From CAZZEX01 sp964653285 (lineage in GTDB: Bacteria; Chloroflexota; Anaerolineae; B4-G1): a stretch of 64,000 nt of DNA. The notes beneath the pieces were generated by a model that was not told the DNA's origin, searched no databases, and saw nothing but the letters and a program-made list of their open reading frames with translations. A program made the translations under genes and the position numbers. Shown one piece after another: positions 1-8,813 of this stretch (positions within the stretch are counted from its first letter, which is position 1; every line of letters begins with the position of its first letter). The DNA lies in NCBI GenBank assembly GCA_964653285.1, contig CAZZEX010000018.1, forward strand, positions 1-64,000, in the 5' to 3' direction.

Positions 1-52
1 TGTCAGAAATTCCTTTGTATCCAGCACTGCCCCGAAATATTGAGAAGATACC
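1..52. mobile_element. Partial end of a MITE-like palindromic element
   Basis: Positions 38-52 read ATTGAGAAGATACC. This matches the terminal inverted repeat of the complete palindromic element at 51580-51690 (GTATCTTCTCAA and its reverse complement), and CTGCCCC is shared a little further in. Only the last 50 bp or so lie in the window, so the element is cut by the window edge. It abuts the 3' end of tadC. Confidence 0.45.
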
Positions 53-144
53 TTTAGTGTGAGTGCAGCCACGGCTGGAACGGCGAAAACTACGGTAATA
101 TAGAACCACTACCCGTAAACACATCCTTTAGTGTGAGTGCAGCC
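51..144. repeat. 20-bp direct repeat at the tadC 3' end
   Basis: The 20-mer CCTTTAGTGTGAGTGCAGCC occurs at 51-70 and again at 125-144, with a period of 74 bp. The second copy is inside tadC and encodes part of its C-terminal AALTLKD segment; the first lies beyond the stop codon. This suggests a local duplication next to the palindromic element end at 40-52. Confidence 0.8.
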
Positions 145-1046
145 GGCCCGAGCAGAACGATAAAAATAGCGGGGAAGATCAGAAAAGCAATCGCGGGCAA
201 CATTTTGATCGGCGCCTGGCGGGCCAATTCCTCTGCCCGCTGACGCCGCCGCACGCGCATCTGATCCGCCTGAATGCGCAACACCTTGGCAATACTGACG
301 CCCAGTTGATCCGCCTGAATGATGGCGGCCACAAAAGTTGACACGTCCGAGACATCCATGGAATCCGCCATATCGCGCAGCGCCTCGCGCCGCAGTTTGC
401 CCAACTGGATCTCCTGGATCACTCGATTAAACGCCATGCTCAGTTGATTGTCCCACTTCTCGGCCACCTTGGACATAGCCGCGTCGAAGCCCAAACCCGC
501 TTCCACACAGATCGTCAGCAAGTCGAGCGCATCGGGCAGTGACTTGATGATTTCATTTTGCCGCTTACTGATCTTTCTCCCCAGCGACAGCACTGGCATG
601 TAGTAACCCAACCCAGCCCCCACCACCGGCAGCAGGGCGCGTTTAACGAAGGACAAACTCTCATTTCCTTCTGTTAAAAAAAATAAAGCAATCCCCAGCC
701 CTCCCAACAAGAGCGCCACCAGCACGCGGATGCCCATGAACCGGGTGAGGTCGTAGGGATTGCCTGCCAGGTCAAGTTTATGCTGCATCGCCTCCCTGCT
801 CTGCCCCGGCGAAAGACGCATCGCGAATTCCGCCAGCCCCGTAATTAAGGGCAACACTATGCGCTCGGTGAAAGGCTGAGACAGTTCGATTTCCTCCAAA
901 GTAGGTGGTCGCTCCAACGTCCCAAACTCCGCGAGACGGTCCTCAATGGTGACAGTAGGCTGCCGTGCCTTTCCCAGCCCAACGACAACCAGACCCAGGC
1001 CACCCAGCACAAACACACCTAAAGCGAGCAACATCACGGTTTGCAC
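90..1046 (-). CDS. tadC: TadC-like Flp pilus platform protein (type II secretion F family)
   Basis: Inner-membrane platform protein of the Tad/Flp (type IVc) pilus, expected to pair with TadB and couple the CpaF ATPase to pilin polymerisation. The 318-residue protein has an N-terminal membrane helix (about 4-24), a helix pair near 105-155 and a C-terminal hydrophobic segment near 280-305. These flank a T2SSF domain at about 165-295 that carries the family pattern LPDALDLLTICVEAG. The start is GTG, chosen because a GGGAGGTG ribosome site lies just upstream. It is the last gene of the cpaB-cpaE-cpaF-tadB-tadC run, 30 bp after tadB. A 20-bp piece of its 3' end is repeated just after the stop. 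Family assignment is secure. Confidence 0.93.
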   Translation of the reverse strand: MQTVMLLALGVFVLGGLGLVVVGLGKARQPTVTIEDRLAEFGTLERPPTLEEIELSQPFTERIVLPLITGLAEFAMRLSPGQSREAMQHKLDLAGNPYDLTRFMGIRVLVALLLGGLGIALFFLTEGNESLSFVKRALLPVVGAGLGYYMPVLSLGRKISKRQNEIIKSLPDALDLLTICVEAGLGFDAAMSKVAEKWDNQLSMAFNRVIQEIQLGKLRREALRDMADSMDVSDVSTFVAAIIQADQLGVSIAKVLRIQADQMRVRRRQRAEELARQAPIKMLPAIAFLIFPAIFIVLLGPAALTLKDVFTGSGSILP

Positions 1047-1075
1047 TTCGCACCTCCCGCGGGTTTGCTATACAA

Positions 1076-2029
1076 CTACACCTCGATCTGCACAACCTTG
1101 TTGATGACCACAAAACCCAGTACTATCCCTGTGACCGCCACGCCAATCATGACGTACCCACAGGTCTCGGTAAACAACTTCTCTATGAAGTCAGGATTGA
1201 TGAGATAGACAACCACCGCGAGGATGGGCGGAATCATAGCGATTAGATAGCCCGAAGCGCGGCTCTGAGCCGTGAGTGCCCTGATCTCACCCTTAATCCG
1301 CACTCGCTCTCGGATAGTAAAACTGATCGAGGCCAGCACCTCGGCCAGGTTACCGCCTACCTCGCGCTGTACGTTGATCGCCGTGATCATCATGTCCAGG
1401 TCATCGCTGGGAACACGCCGCAGCATGTGGTCCAGCGCTTCCTCCAGCGCTATGCCGAGTTGCACCTCTTGAACCACTCGCCCAAACTCTTTAGAGATCG
1501 GTGGCCCCATCTCCTGCGACACCGCTTCCATTGCCTGCAAAATGCTGTAGCCAGCGCGGATACCATTCATCATAAGATTGATCGTGTCGCCTAATTGATT
1601 ATTAAACGCTTTCACCCGGCGTCCACGCAAAAGCCCAACGTAAAAGCGGGGAGCAAAAAAACCCGCCAGACATGCCCCGGCGGCGATGACCATATCCCCC
1701 TTCAGAAAGTAAGCCACCCCTCCGGCGACCATAACCAAAATAACGGTGGCTGCCATAAATTCCCCTACAGTGATTTTAAGGTCCGCCCGCGCCAGTTGTG
1801 TCGCCAGGTCGGATCCCACTCCCCGGCTGGTCAGCGCACGATCCAGTGCATCTCCTATGGGGGACTTGCGTGCCGCAGTGACCTCCGCTTGCGCGGCTAC
1901 CTCTTTCTCGGTGAGGCCCAATCGCTCATCAATAAAAGAACGACTGGCTCGACGAGAGACGATCAACCCGCCCACCACAGCGCCCAGGCCGACCACTGCT
2001 ACCACTATTATTATCCCCAGGACGTCCAT
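1076..2029 (-). CDS. tadB: TadB-like Flp pilus platform protein (type II secretion F family)
   Basis: Partner of TadC in the inner-membrane platform of the Tad pilus. The 317-residue protein starts with a membrane helix (about 3-25). Two hydrophobic segments lie near 90-130, followed by a T2SSF domain at about 155-280 with the motif GDTINLMMNGIRAGYSILQA, and two C-terminal helices follow. The ATG at 2029 sits behind a GGAGGGTGAG ribosome site; a GTG one codon earlier is possible. It lies 139 bp downstream of cpaF, a gap with no recognisable gene, and 30 bp upstream of tadC. Confidence 0.93.
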   Translation of the reverse strand: MDVLGIIIVVAVVGLGAVVGGLIVSRRASRSFIDERLGLTEKEVAAQAEVTAARKSPIGDALDRALTSRGVGSDLATQLARADLKITVGEFMAATVILVMVAGGVAYFLKGDMVIAAGACLAGFFAPRFYVGLLRGRRVKAFNNQLGDTINLMMNGIRAGYSILQAMEAVSQEMGPPISKEFGRVVQEVQLGIALEEALDHMLRRVPSDDLDMMITAINVQREVGGNLAEVLASISFTIRERVRIKGEIRALTAQSRASGYLIAMIPPILAVVVYLINPDFIEKLFTETCGYVMIGVAVTGIVLGFVVINKVVQIEV

Positions 2030-2168
2030 CACTCACCCTCCATCCACTCACCTCGAAGCCCTCACCGCCAGGTGAGAAAACCCCACGGCTCGATCCAGCC
2101 CTGTTGACGACTGTCGATCATTGAGGGCCCTGTGACCGCTCCCCTCCCGTCAGGGAGTTCAGGTGAAC

Positions 2169-3542
2169 CTAGTACCGCATCCGTTGCCCCAAGCCAAAAA
2201 TACCGGGCGGCAGGTGAATGCCGGTTCCCTCAACCTTCTCCATAAACTTAGGACGCAGCCCCGTAGGTCGTAGCATGCCGATCTCCCGACCGTCCTCGTA
2301 GCCAGCCATTTCAAACTTGAAGATGTCGGACATGGTGATCACGTCCCCCTCCATCCCCTGAACCTCGGTGATGGTGACGCACTTACGGCTCCCGTCCCGC
2401 CGGCGCTCCAGTTGGATGATCAAATCCAGCGCCCCGGCGATCTGCTCGCGGATGGCCCGGTGGGGCAGTTCCATCCCTGCCATCAGGATCATATTCTCCA
2501 GACGGGCCGTCGCATCGCGAGGGCTGTTAGCGTGGACGGTGGTCAGGCTGCCCTCGTGGCCCGTGTTCATCGCCTGGAGCATGTCAAAGGCCTCAGGCCC
2601 CCGGCACTCGCCCACGATTATCCGGTCCGGGCGCATTCGCAGACTGTTGATCACCATATCTCGAATGGTGATCTCGCCCCGGCCCTCGATATTGGGCGGG
2701 CGTGACTCCAACGTCACAACGTGCTCCTGGCGCAGTTGCAACTCAGCGGCGTTCTCGATGGTGACGATACGCTCATCACCGGGGATACTACCAGAAAGGA
2801 CGTTCAAAAAGGTCGTCTTACCAGTACCAGTACCCCCTGAGATTAAAACGTTCAGTTTCGCCACCACGCAAGCCTTCAACAACTCCATCGCCTCCGCGGT
2901 CACACTGCCCAACTCAATCAATCGCTCGACCGTGAGCGGAATCTTGAAGAACTTGCGGATCGTCAGTACCGGCCCGACCAGAGAAAGTGGCGCGATCACC
3001 GCGTTCACGCGAGAGCCGTCCGGCAGGCGAGCATCCACGTAGGGCTGACTCTCATCAATACGCCGCCCCAGCGGTGCGACGATACGCTCAATGATGCGCA
3101 TCAGGTGCTCATCCGATTCGAAGACTGCATTTGTGCGCAGGAGCCTTCCTTCACGCTCGACGTAAATGTTCTTGGCACCGTTCACCATGATCTCAGTGAT
3201 AGTGGGATCGGCCAGAAACGGCTCCAGCGGCCCCAAGCCCAGTATCTCCGCGGCGATCTGCTCAAACAGCCGCTGTCGCTCTGCCCGACTGAGGACAATG
3301 TGCTCCTCAGCCAGGATGTTGTTGTACATCTCCTCGATCGTGCGACGCACCTCACCCGTCTTGGTGACATCCATCGTCGGATCCAGTTCTGAGATCAACT
3401 TGTTCTGGATGCGCGTCTTAAGGTCCAGATAAGCATCACGAGCGGGAGATGCCGGCTGACGCCGCACCCGCATCTCTGTCATCTGCGAAGATTCTTGCGC
3501 CGTCGTCTGCCTTTCCCTTTCAATTCGCTTCAGTAACGACAC
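2169..3542 (-). CDS. cpaF: CpaF/TadA-type pilus assembly ATPase
   Basis: Cytoplasmic hexameric secretion ATPase (GspE/VirB11 family) that powers Flp pilus assembly. The 457-residue protein has the CpaF layout: an N-terminal helical region, then the motif LGPLEPFLADPTITEIMVNG. Walker A GGTGTGKTT lies near residue 237. Downstream are the Asp-box/Walker B region with RMRPDRIIVGECRGPEA and the His-box TGHEGSLTTVHAN. Start is GTG with an AGGAGGTG site about 6 nt upstream. It sits between the receiver-TadZ gene and tadB in the same unit. Some nomenclatures call it tadA. Confidence 0.96.
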   Translation of the reverse strand: MSLLKRIERERQTTAQESSQMTEMRVRRQPASPARDAYLDLKTRIQNKLISELDPTMDVTKTGEVRRTIEEMYNNILAEEHIVLSRAERQRLFEQIAAEILGLGPLEPFLADPTITEIMVNGAKNIYVEREGRLLRTNAVFESDEHLMRIIERIVAPLGRRIDESQPYVDARLPDGSRVNAVIAPLSLVGPVLTIRKFFKIPLTVERLIELGSVTAEAMELLKACVVAKLNVLISGGTGTGKTTFLNVLSGSIPGDERIVTIENAAELQLRQEHVVTLESRPPNIEGRGEITIRDMVINSLRMRPDRIIVGECRGPEAFDMLQAMNTGHEGSLTTVHANSPRDATARLENMILMAGMELPHRAIREQIAGALDLIIQLERRRDGSRKCVTITEVQGMEGDVITMSDIFKFEMAGYEDGREIGMLRPTGLRPKFMEKVEGTGIHLPPGIFGLGQRMRY

Positions 3543-3609
3543 AGACCCACCTCCTTAACCACTCGGCCCCCATCGTCCCTACTACTAGCAGAGACCCAGG
3601 TGCTCATTG

Positions 3610-4923
3610 CTATCCGAAGACGTGGCGCAGACGGAGACGACCTGTCCCCTCTGCTACCCCCTCTTCTTTCTCTTTCTCCTCTCGCACCGGCGTCAACGCG
3701 TCCTGGACATACTCAGCGAGTTGCAGGATCCCCTGCGAAACGGGCCGGCTCCGATCACGCATGACGAACGGCACGCCACGGTTGACTGCCGCCAGTACTA
3801 CCTGCTCATCCAGAGGGATCTGCGCAGCCACGGGCATCATGGCCTGCTCGATCTGCCCCACCTGGATGCCCATACGCCGGTCCACACCGTTGACCACCAG
3901 CGCGATCTTCTCCGTCGGATAGCTGAGTTGGGTCGCCACCTCGAGGAACAGACGAGCACTCTTAACAGCTGGGATGTTTGGCATCACAACCAGCACGATC
4001 AGTGCTGCAGAATCAAAGACGGTCAACGCAACGTCATCCACTCGACTCCACATATCCACGACGATGATATCAAACTCATCGCGCATCAACCCCAAGACCG
4101 CTCCAAACGTCGAATTGCCTCCCAACCCCTCGTCCGGCGACGCACTGACCAACAAGTCCTCCGCCGCCTCCGGATGCGGTGGGGCCAGCAACACTTTAAG
4201 TCCTGACCCGTGGGGGGATAGCACACTGTTCAGCATATCGCTGTCCATATCCTTAACGTGGGGCACTAGGTCTGCTATACTCCGACTGGCCTGCAGGTTG
4301 AGCATCACCCCTACGTCTCCGAACTGGAAACTGGTATCCACCAGCGCGATCTTCTGCCTGCTGCCAGCCATCTGCTGCAACGCGATCGCCAGGTTGACCG
4401 CGACGGTCGTGCACCCCACGCCGCCTTTGGGACTGAAAACGGCAACCACGTTCCCCTCGCGCCGAACCTCTACCCCCCGGGCCGTAACCTTCCTACCGGA
4501 CGGCGGCGAGAGCACCGGCCGCGTCTTCCCCATCTCGTAAACCCGCCGGATAGTGCTCATCAACTCATCGCCACTGGGCGGCTTGGTAAGAAAATCGCGC
4601 GCGCCAGCCAGCATCGCCCGGCGCAGGTAATCGGTCTCGCCCTGCACAGAGAGCATCACCACCTGCGTCGCCGGCACCTCCCGCAGGATTGCCTCCGTCG
4701 CGGCGATACCATCCATATCAGGCATGTTGATGTCCATCAGGACAATGTGCGGCTGGAACTCCTTCGCCAGTTCAATGCCCTCTTGACCCGAAGCCGCCGC
4801 ACCGACGACTTCTATGCCTGTGTCGAAGGAGAGTAACTTGCGCAGATTCTCCCTCGTTTCAGCGATATCGTCAACGATCAACAGCCGGATCCGCTCCCGT
4901 TCCACCTCGCTCAATTCCTCCAT
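3610..4923 (-). CDS. cpaE: Receiver domain-TadZ/CpaE ATPase fusion
   Basis: Predicted localisation and assembly ATPase of the Tad pilus. The 437-residue protein starts with a response-regulator receiver domain (about 12-125) that keeps the acidic pair VDD, the phospho-acceptor in MDINMPDMDG and the Lys of LTKPP. Unlike many CpaE/TadZ proteins with degenerate receivers, it should therefore be phosphorylatable. A MinD/ParA-like ATPase follows with a deviant Walker A, SPKGGVGCTT, near residue 166, and the switch motif DIIVVDMWSRVDDV. Ends in an acidic KEKEEG tail. It lies between cpaB (105-bp gap) and cpaF (67-bp gap). Domain assignment is firm; phosphorylation by the nearby kinase is inference. 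Confidence 0.92.
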   Translation of the reverse strand: MEELSEVERERIRLLIVDDIAETRENLRKLLSFDTGIEVVGAAASGQEGIELAKEFQPHIVLMDINMPDMDGIAATEAILREVPATQVVMLSVQGETDYLRRAMLAGARDFLTKPPSGDELMSTIRRVYEMGKTRPVLSPPSGRKVTARGVEVRREGNVVAVFSPKGGVGCTTVAVNLAIALQQMAGSRQKIALVDTSFQFGDVGVMLNLQASRSIADLVPHVKDMDSDMLNSVLSPHGSGLKVLLAPPHPEAAEDLLVSASPDEGLGGNSTFGAVLGLMRDEFDIIVVDMWSRVDDVALTVFDSAALIVLVVMPNIPAVKSARLFLEVATQLSYPTEKIALVVNGVDRRMGIQVGQIEQAMMPVAAQIPLDEQVVLAAVNRGVPFVMRDRSRPVSQGILQLAEYVQDALTPVREEKEKEEGVAEGTGRLRLRHVFG

Positions 4924-5028
4924 CCCACACGATACAGAGACACAGGGCGATCATCTTCCAACCCCCGCTGCCCCAGCGGTAATGGTTTAACTCAACACAT
5001 CTCTCCGCTCCCCCTGGAAGACCAGACT

Positions 5029-6111
5029 CTACTCCCCCACGGACTCACCCCGGCCTCCGCCCCCTGCTTCAGGCATAGATTGAAGCGCAGGCGTGACGCC
5101 ATACGGCAACTTGGGCGGAAGTTCGACGTTGAAGCGATCAAAGATGTACTGTAACGTGACCGAGTCGGTGGTGGCCCGACCCGTATCGCCGGCTGAGCGC
5201 AGCACCAGGTCAATGCTGGCACCGAGTTCTTCCATGTACTTGAGCACCATCGCGTCTTGCGGCGTGACGACCAGCGTCAACGGCTCGACCGTTGCGCGCG
5301 GGGGTGGCGTAGGCTCCACCTCTACCCCTTCCGGCTGCTCCAAGCGCTCCCCCCCGCCGGGCTCCGCTTCCTCTTCCTCCTCGACCGGCCAGTCGCCTAC
5401 GCGGAGCACCATCGCGTCCCTAACCGTCAGCTGGGTCACCAGACGCGGTCGTGTTTCCCCGCCCGGCGTCAGGTTGACTACCCAGCCGTTGGGCAATACC
5501 TCCAGCCGCCCCATCACTCCACTCTGACACTCTTCTCCCTCGGGCGGTTGCACGCACGAAGCGTTATTGGGCAGGATGCTCTGGAACTCCTCATCGAGTT
5601 CCGTAACCATCAGCGAGATGATCACGTCCACGCGGTCACCAGGCTGGAGGGCCCAGGCCACACTGGAGTAACGCCTCACCGGCAACGCATAGGCCACCTT
5701 CCCCGGAGGAATCTGCAGTGCCACGTCTGAACCTATAGCAGCCAAGTCACCGGGCTCAGCGGTGAGCATGCCTTCCGTGATCGGCATCTCCAGCACGATG
5801 TCCACGCGGGCGATGCGACCTAACGCATCCCCAACGTCTTTCAGAGCCCCCTCGGGAACCCACGCTTCCGGCCAGGGCGCTGTCTGTACCGTATCACTCG
5901 TGATACGGGTACCGCGGGGGATGTTCTGCGCTGCCACGACAATCGTACTCTCAGGCGGTATGACACCCACAACCTCGCCCCCGACCTCCTCAGACACGGC
6001 ACCAGTGTCAGGTGGGGTCGCCCTGCCCTTCACCCATAGAAGGACTCCCACCGCCACGGCCCCCACCAGCACGATGAACCCAACGATGACCAGCATTCGA
6101 CCGCTGCGCAT
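5029..6111 (-). CDS. cpaB: CpaB/RcpC-like Flp pilus assembly protein with SAF domain
   Basis: Pilus assembly protein anchored by an N-terminal membrane helix (about 5-27). The 360-residue protein has a SAF domain near 53-120 (TIVVAAQNIPRGTRITSDTV) followed by the RcpC/CpaB region with LPVRRYSSVAWALQPGDRVD. An acidic stretch (VEEEEEAEPGGG) and a proline-rich linker sit near 240-270. ATG preceded by AAGGAGG at 5-nt spacing. It is the first gene of the cpaB-to-tadC unit and lies downstream of a near-consensus promoter at 6276-6304. In proteobacteria CpaB works with the outer-membrane secretin; no secretin is seen here. Confidence 0.92.
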   Translation of the reverse strand: MRSGRMLVIVGFIVLVGAVAVGVLLWVKGRATPPDTGAVSEEVGGEVVGVIPPESTIVVAAQNIPRGTRITSDTVQTAPWPEAWVPEGALKDVGDALGRIARVDIVLEMPITEGMLTAEPGDLAAIGSDVALQIPPGKVAYALPVRRYSSVAWALQPGDRVDVIISLMVTELDEEFQSILPNNASCVQPPEGEECQSGVMGRLEVLPNGWVVNLTPGGETRPRLVTQLTVRDAMVLRVGDWPVEEEEEAEPGGGERLEQPEGVEVEPTPPPRATVEPLTLVVTPQDAMVLKYMEELGASIDLVLRSAGDTGRATTDSVTLQYIFDRFNVELPPKLPYGVTPALQSMPEAGGGGRGESVGE

Positions 6112-6275
6112 ATCGCCTCCTTATTTACGTTAATGCCTTTCCCCATTGCACCCGCTGGACGGGCTGGTTCGGCTCAATGCCACCCCAGTTAAGCACCCCC
6201 ACCCAAACGGCATACATACCAGCCGATAGTCGTCAGCCGCTAACCACTGACCGCTAACTGCCAACTGCTAATTTA

Positions 6276-6304
6276 ATAATACTGGTTTACAATCAAATTG
6301 TCAA
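6276..6304 (-). promoter_or_regulatory. Sigma70-type promoter for the cpaB-cpaE-cpaF-tadB-tadC unit
   Basis: On the minus strand the -35 box TTGACA (6299-6304, perfect) is separated by 17 bp from the -10 box TATTAT (6276-6281, 5 of 6). The expected start of transcription is about 160 nt before the cpaB start codon. Confidence 0.8.
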
Positions 6305-6374
6305 GTGTCTCAATGGGAAACCACGCCCCTCCCACTGCGCTTTTCGAGCGCGCAAAGGCTGGCTTCCAAACAAA

Positions 6375-6401
6375 GTCTCGGGCCTTGCACAGGCCCGAGA
6401 C
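6375..6401 (-). terminator. Rho-independent terminator after the VWA/TadG gene
   Basis: Perfect 10-bp stem, GTCTCGGGCC paired with GGCCCGAGAC around a 7-nt loop. On the minus strand it is followed by the T-rich tract TTTGTTTGG. It lies about 87 bp after the stop of the VWA/TadG gene and so closes the pilin/adhesin transcription unit just before the cpaB promoter. Confidence 0.8.
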
Positions 6402-6487
6402 CCTGTCCCACTCTATCCGCTGACACTACACCAACGCCCGCCCCGCACTCACCCACACCGGGAAACCACATCCACAATCCGGTGTAT

Positions 6488-8692
6488 CTAATCAATCAGT
6501 CGCAGGAAGATACGTTCGTACAACTCGTCGAAGATCTCATCCAGTTTGTCGGACGTGGGGGCCCAACGGTGGTAACCACCGGTAAGATCGGCCACGTACC
6601 CCATCAGCTCCCGGTCCGCTGACCAACCCAGGCTGATGGTGTAGATGACGATGGCATTGTCGCGAGCCTCCCGGGTGTAGTATACCACACAGTCCTTGCC
6701 ACGGTCAATATTACTCAAGCCAGTATTGTGCGGCCACAGGTCTTCCTGGTAGCACGTACTGTCGGGGTACTCGTTGGCCTCCCCGTCGGTCATCAGCACC
6801 ATGATGTGGGCGGCCCCCGGCCGCCCGTAGTGACTACCCACCGTGCTCAGCACGGCAATGCCTTGCTTGACTCCATCGGCGATGTTCGTGCTACCGCCAG
6901 CGCGGGTGCGATCCAGTTCGTAAAGCACCGTGTTGGTGATCACCTCTGAGGTACAATCATCCGAGCCCAAGCGCCGCAAACACTCCAGTTCATTTCTAAT
7001 GTACGCGTCGTCGGAATAACGCACGTAGCCCACCTGGTCGAAGCGGGGATTCAGCCGGCCGACGAAGTGCCTGGCCGCTTCCAGCGCGTTCCGGATGGGC
7101 TGCTCGTCGTCGTAGATGGCGTCGCCTCGCTGGTCCGGGTTGCCGCCCATGTTGCAGTCAGGGCGGTAGTAGGGTTCCTCCGCGGTCCATGCATGCCCAC
7201 CTGGCCGCCCGGCGAAGCGCGGGTCGCACGGGTGACAGGCCCAGTCGGTGCGCCCGTTGTTCGGGGGCTTGCTTCTTATGCTGGAGGGCAGAGAACCGCT
7301 GTCCGTCGTGATGACGATGCGGTCCACGTCAAAGCCGGCCCCACCGGCCCACAGGTTCAACGTGTGGTTGCCCGCCGACAGCCAGACCGAATTCCCCTCA
7401 CTTCCACTCTCTCCCTTGCTGAGGCGATGCCAACTCCATCGGTCTCCACGAGCGCCATCGTAATAGGCACCGGCGTTAAAACCGCTCTCCTGCCCATACG
7501 GTGCCCCATCCATGCCCCAGAAGATGTGCTGACTTCCACTCGAGTTGCCACCCTGTCCCCGAATCCAAACGTAGTAGTGAGCGTCTCGAGGCGCATAGAA
7601 ATCGTAGTCAGCCCGTGGGGCGGGGAAGGGTCCACCCGCCGGCAGGTTGCGCCGGCAGATTTCCCCGTCGGTGAGGTCGCTCCACGTGCACGACACGCCC
7701 AGGCCAGTGCCAGCGCCATACTTGCTATAGGGATGGTGCGAGAGATACGCATTGCGCGAGTCCCGCCCCATCGCGCCGACGTTTCTATTGTGATAGTAGT
7801 TGTACGTGTTGCGCTGGATGACCCAGAAGGTGTAGTAAGGCGTGTAACCCCAGTCGTGGTAGTCCGCGCTGAGCCGTGAGTACTCCTCGGCCTCAATGAC
7901 GGTATAGGTTCTATCGGTGTGCGCGCGGTTGCGATAGTTGCAGTCATTGACGTCGTAGGTGGAGTCGTAGTAGTGGTAATCGCCGTCCCCGCAACTGTTC
8001 AAGCAGTGATCGGGAGGCGGGTCTATGTGGTCAGCCCAGGGCAGCGGATAGATATTGCCACTGGGGTACTGCTCATCCGACTGCTCCCAACAGCCGTAGC
8101 ACAGCGTGTCGAACTCCATCGAGCCAGACTTATCGTAGACGATGACAGTGTCAATATTGCTGATATTCTCCGCCTCGGCGGAGGCCCTGACCGGGACGCT
8201 GTAGGTGCCGATGAACTGCATGAAGCGCATAAAGACCTTCTGCCTGATGCTCACGCGGATGCGGTCTGCCGTGTTCACTTGCTGACCCGGTGGCAAACTG
8301 GTATCCCGCGAATAGGCGGTATCAATCCAAACGGTGATCAGCGCATCATGCTCCAACGGACCAGAGATGGGTGCGCCGTCAATGACCAACCGCACGTGAC
8401 CCACATCTGTGCAGGCATATCCGTTCTCCTGCAGGTAGACCAGCGCGCGCGCGTGCGCTGCCTCCTCCAGCGGCAGTTCAGACGCCGCCGCCAGCGCGGC
8501 GGCGTCGGCCGCCCGCCCCACCTGCACGCTCTCGACGTAGGCCCATCCCAGGTCAAAACCCAGGCCAACGACGGCCAGGATGCCGATGAAGGCAAAAGCG
8601 ACGATCACCAGACTCTGGCCCTGCTGGCGCCTGTGCAGCATCCCCCAACCGCGTCGCAACCTCTGCAATCCCTGCGTAATCGCCTCGCTCAT
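6488..8692 (-). CDS. TadG-like pilus protein with VWA domain split by a carbohydrate-binding-like insert
   Basis: Large pseudopilin-like surface protein. Residues 20-65 form a TadE/TadG-type head: basic residues, RQQGQSLV, then a hydrophobic helix. A VWA domain begins near 183 with the MIDAS motif DKSGSM; its other metal-site parts come much later, with GGSTNIADG near 600 and LMTDGEANE near 634. Between them lie some 340 residues, including (about 265-465) a region resembling CBM6/galactose-binding modules (IEAEEYS, then ADYDFYAPRDAHYYVWIRGQ, ending VDRIVITTD). Start ATG with GGAGGTGAG upstream. It is the last gene of the adhesin/TadE unit. VWA-bearing minor pilins often mediate adhesion; that role here is inference. 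Confidence 0.85.
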   Translation of the reverse strand: MSEAITQGLQRLRRGWGMLHRRQQGQSLVIVAFAFIGILAVVGLGFDLGWAYVESVQVGRAADAAALAAASELPLEEAAHARALVYLQENGYACTDVGHVRLVIDGAPISGPLEHDALITVWIDTAYSRDTSLPPGQQVNTADRIRVSIRQKVFMRFMQFIGTYSVPVRASAEAENISNIDTVIVYDKSGSMEFDTLCYGCWEQSDEQYPSGNIYPLPWADHIDPPPDHCLNSCGDGDYHYYDSTYDVNDCNYRNRAHTDRTYTVIEAEEYSRLSADYHDWGYTPYYTFWVIQRNTYNYYHNRNVGAMGRDSRNAYLSHHPYSKYGAGTGLGVSCTWSDLTDGEICRRNLPAGGPFPAPRADYDFYAPRDAHYYVWIRGQGGNSSGSQHIFWGMDGAPYGQESGFNAGAYYDGARGDRWSWHRLSKGESGSEGNSVWLSAGNHTLNLWAGGAGFDVDRIVITTDSGSLPSSIRSKPPNNGRTDWACHPCDPRFAGRPGGHAWTAEEPYYRPDCNMGGNPDQRGDAIYDDEQPIRNALEAARHFVGRLNPRFDQVGYVRYSDDAYIRNELECLRRLGSDDCTSEVITNTVLYELDRTRAGGSTNIADGVKQGIAVLSTVGSHYGRPGAAHIMVLMTDGEANEYPDSTCYQEDLWPHNTGLSNIDRGKDCVVYYTREARDNAIVIYTISLGWSADRELMGYVADLTGGYHRWAPTSDKLDEIFDELYERIFLRLID

Positions 8693-8813
8693 CTCTCACC
8701 TCCAATCTCATCTCCAGAGCACCTCAGACCCCATCGGGGCACCTACCCGTATGCCTTCAGATGGCCGTGTAGAATCACCCCCAACATCAGAGATCTGAAC
8801 GCTTGAGCCCATC

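Larger units (their letters stand above)
6112..6487. other. Intergenic region between cpaB and the VWA/TadG gene
   Basis: A 376-bp gap without a convincing gene. It contains the cpaB promoter (6276-6304), the terminator of the upstream unit (6375-6401), and a short run of imperfect GCTAAC/ACTGCYAAC-like repeats at about 6236-6272. Confidence 0.7.
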
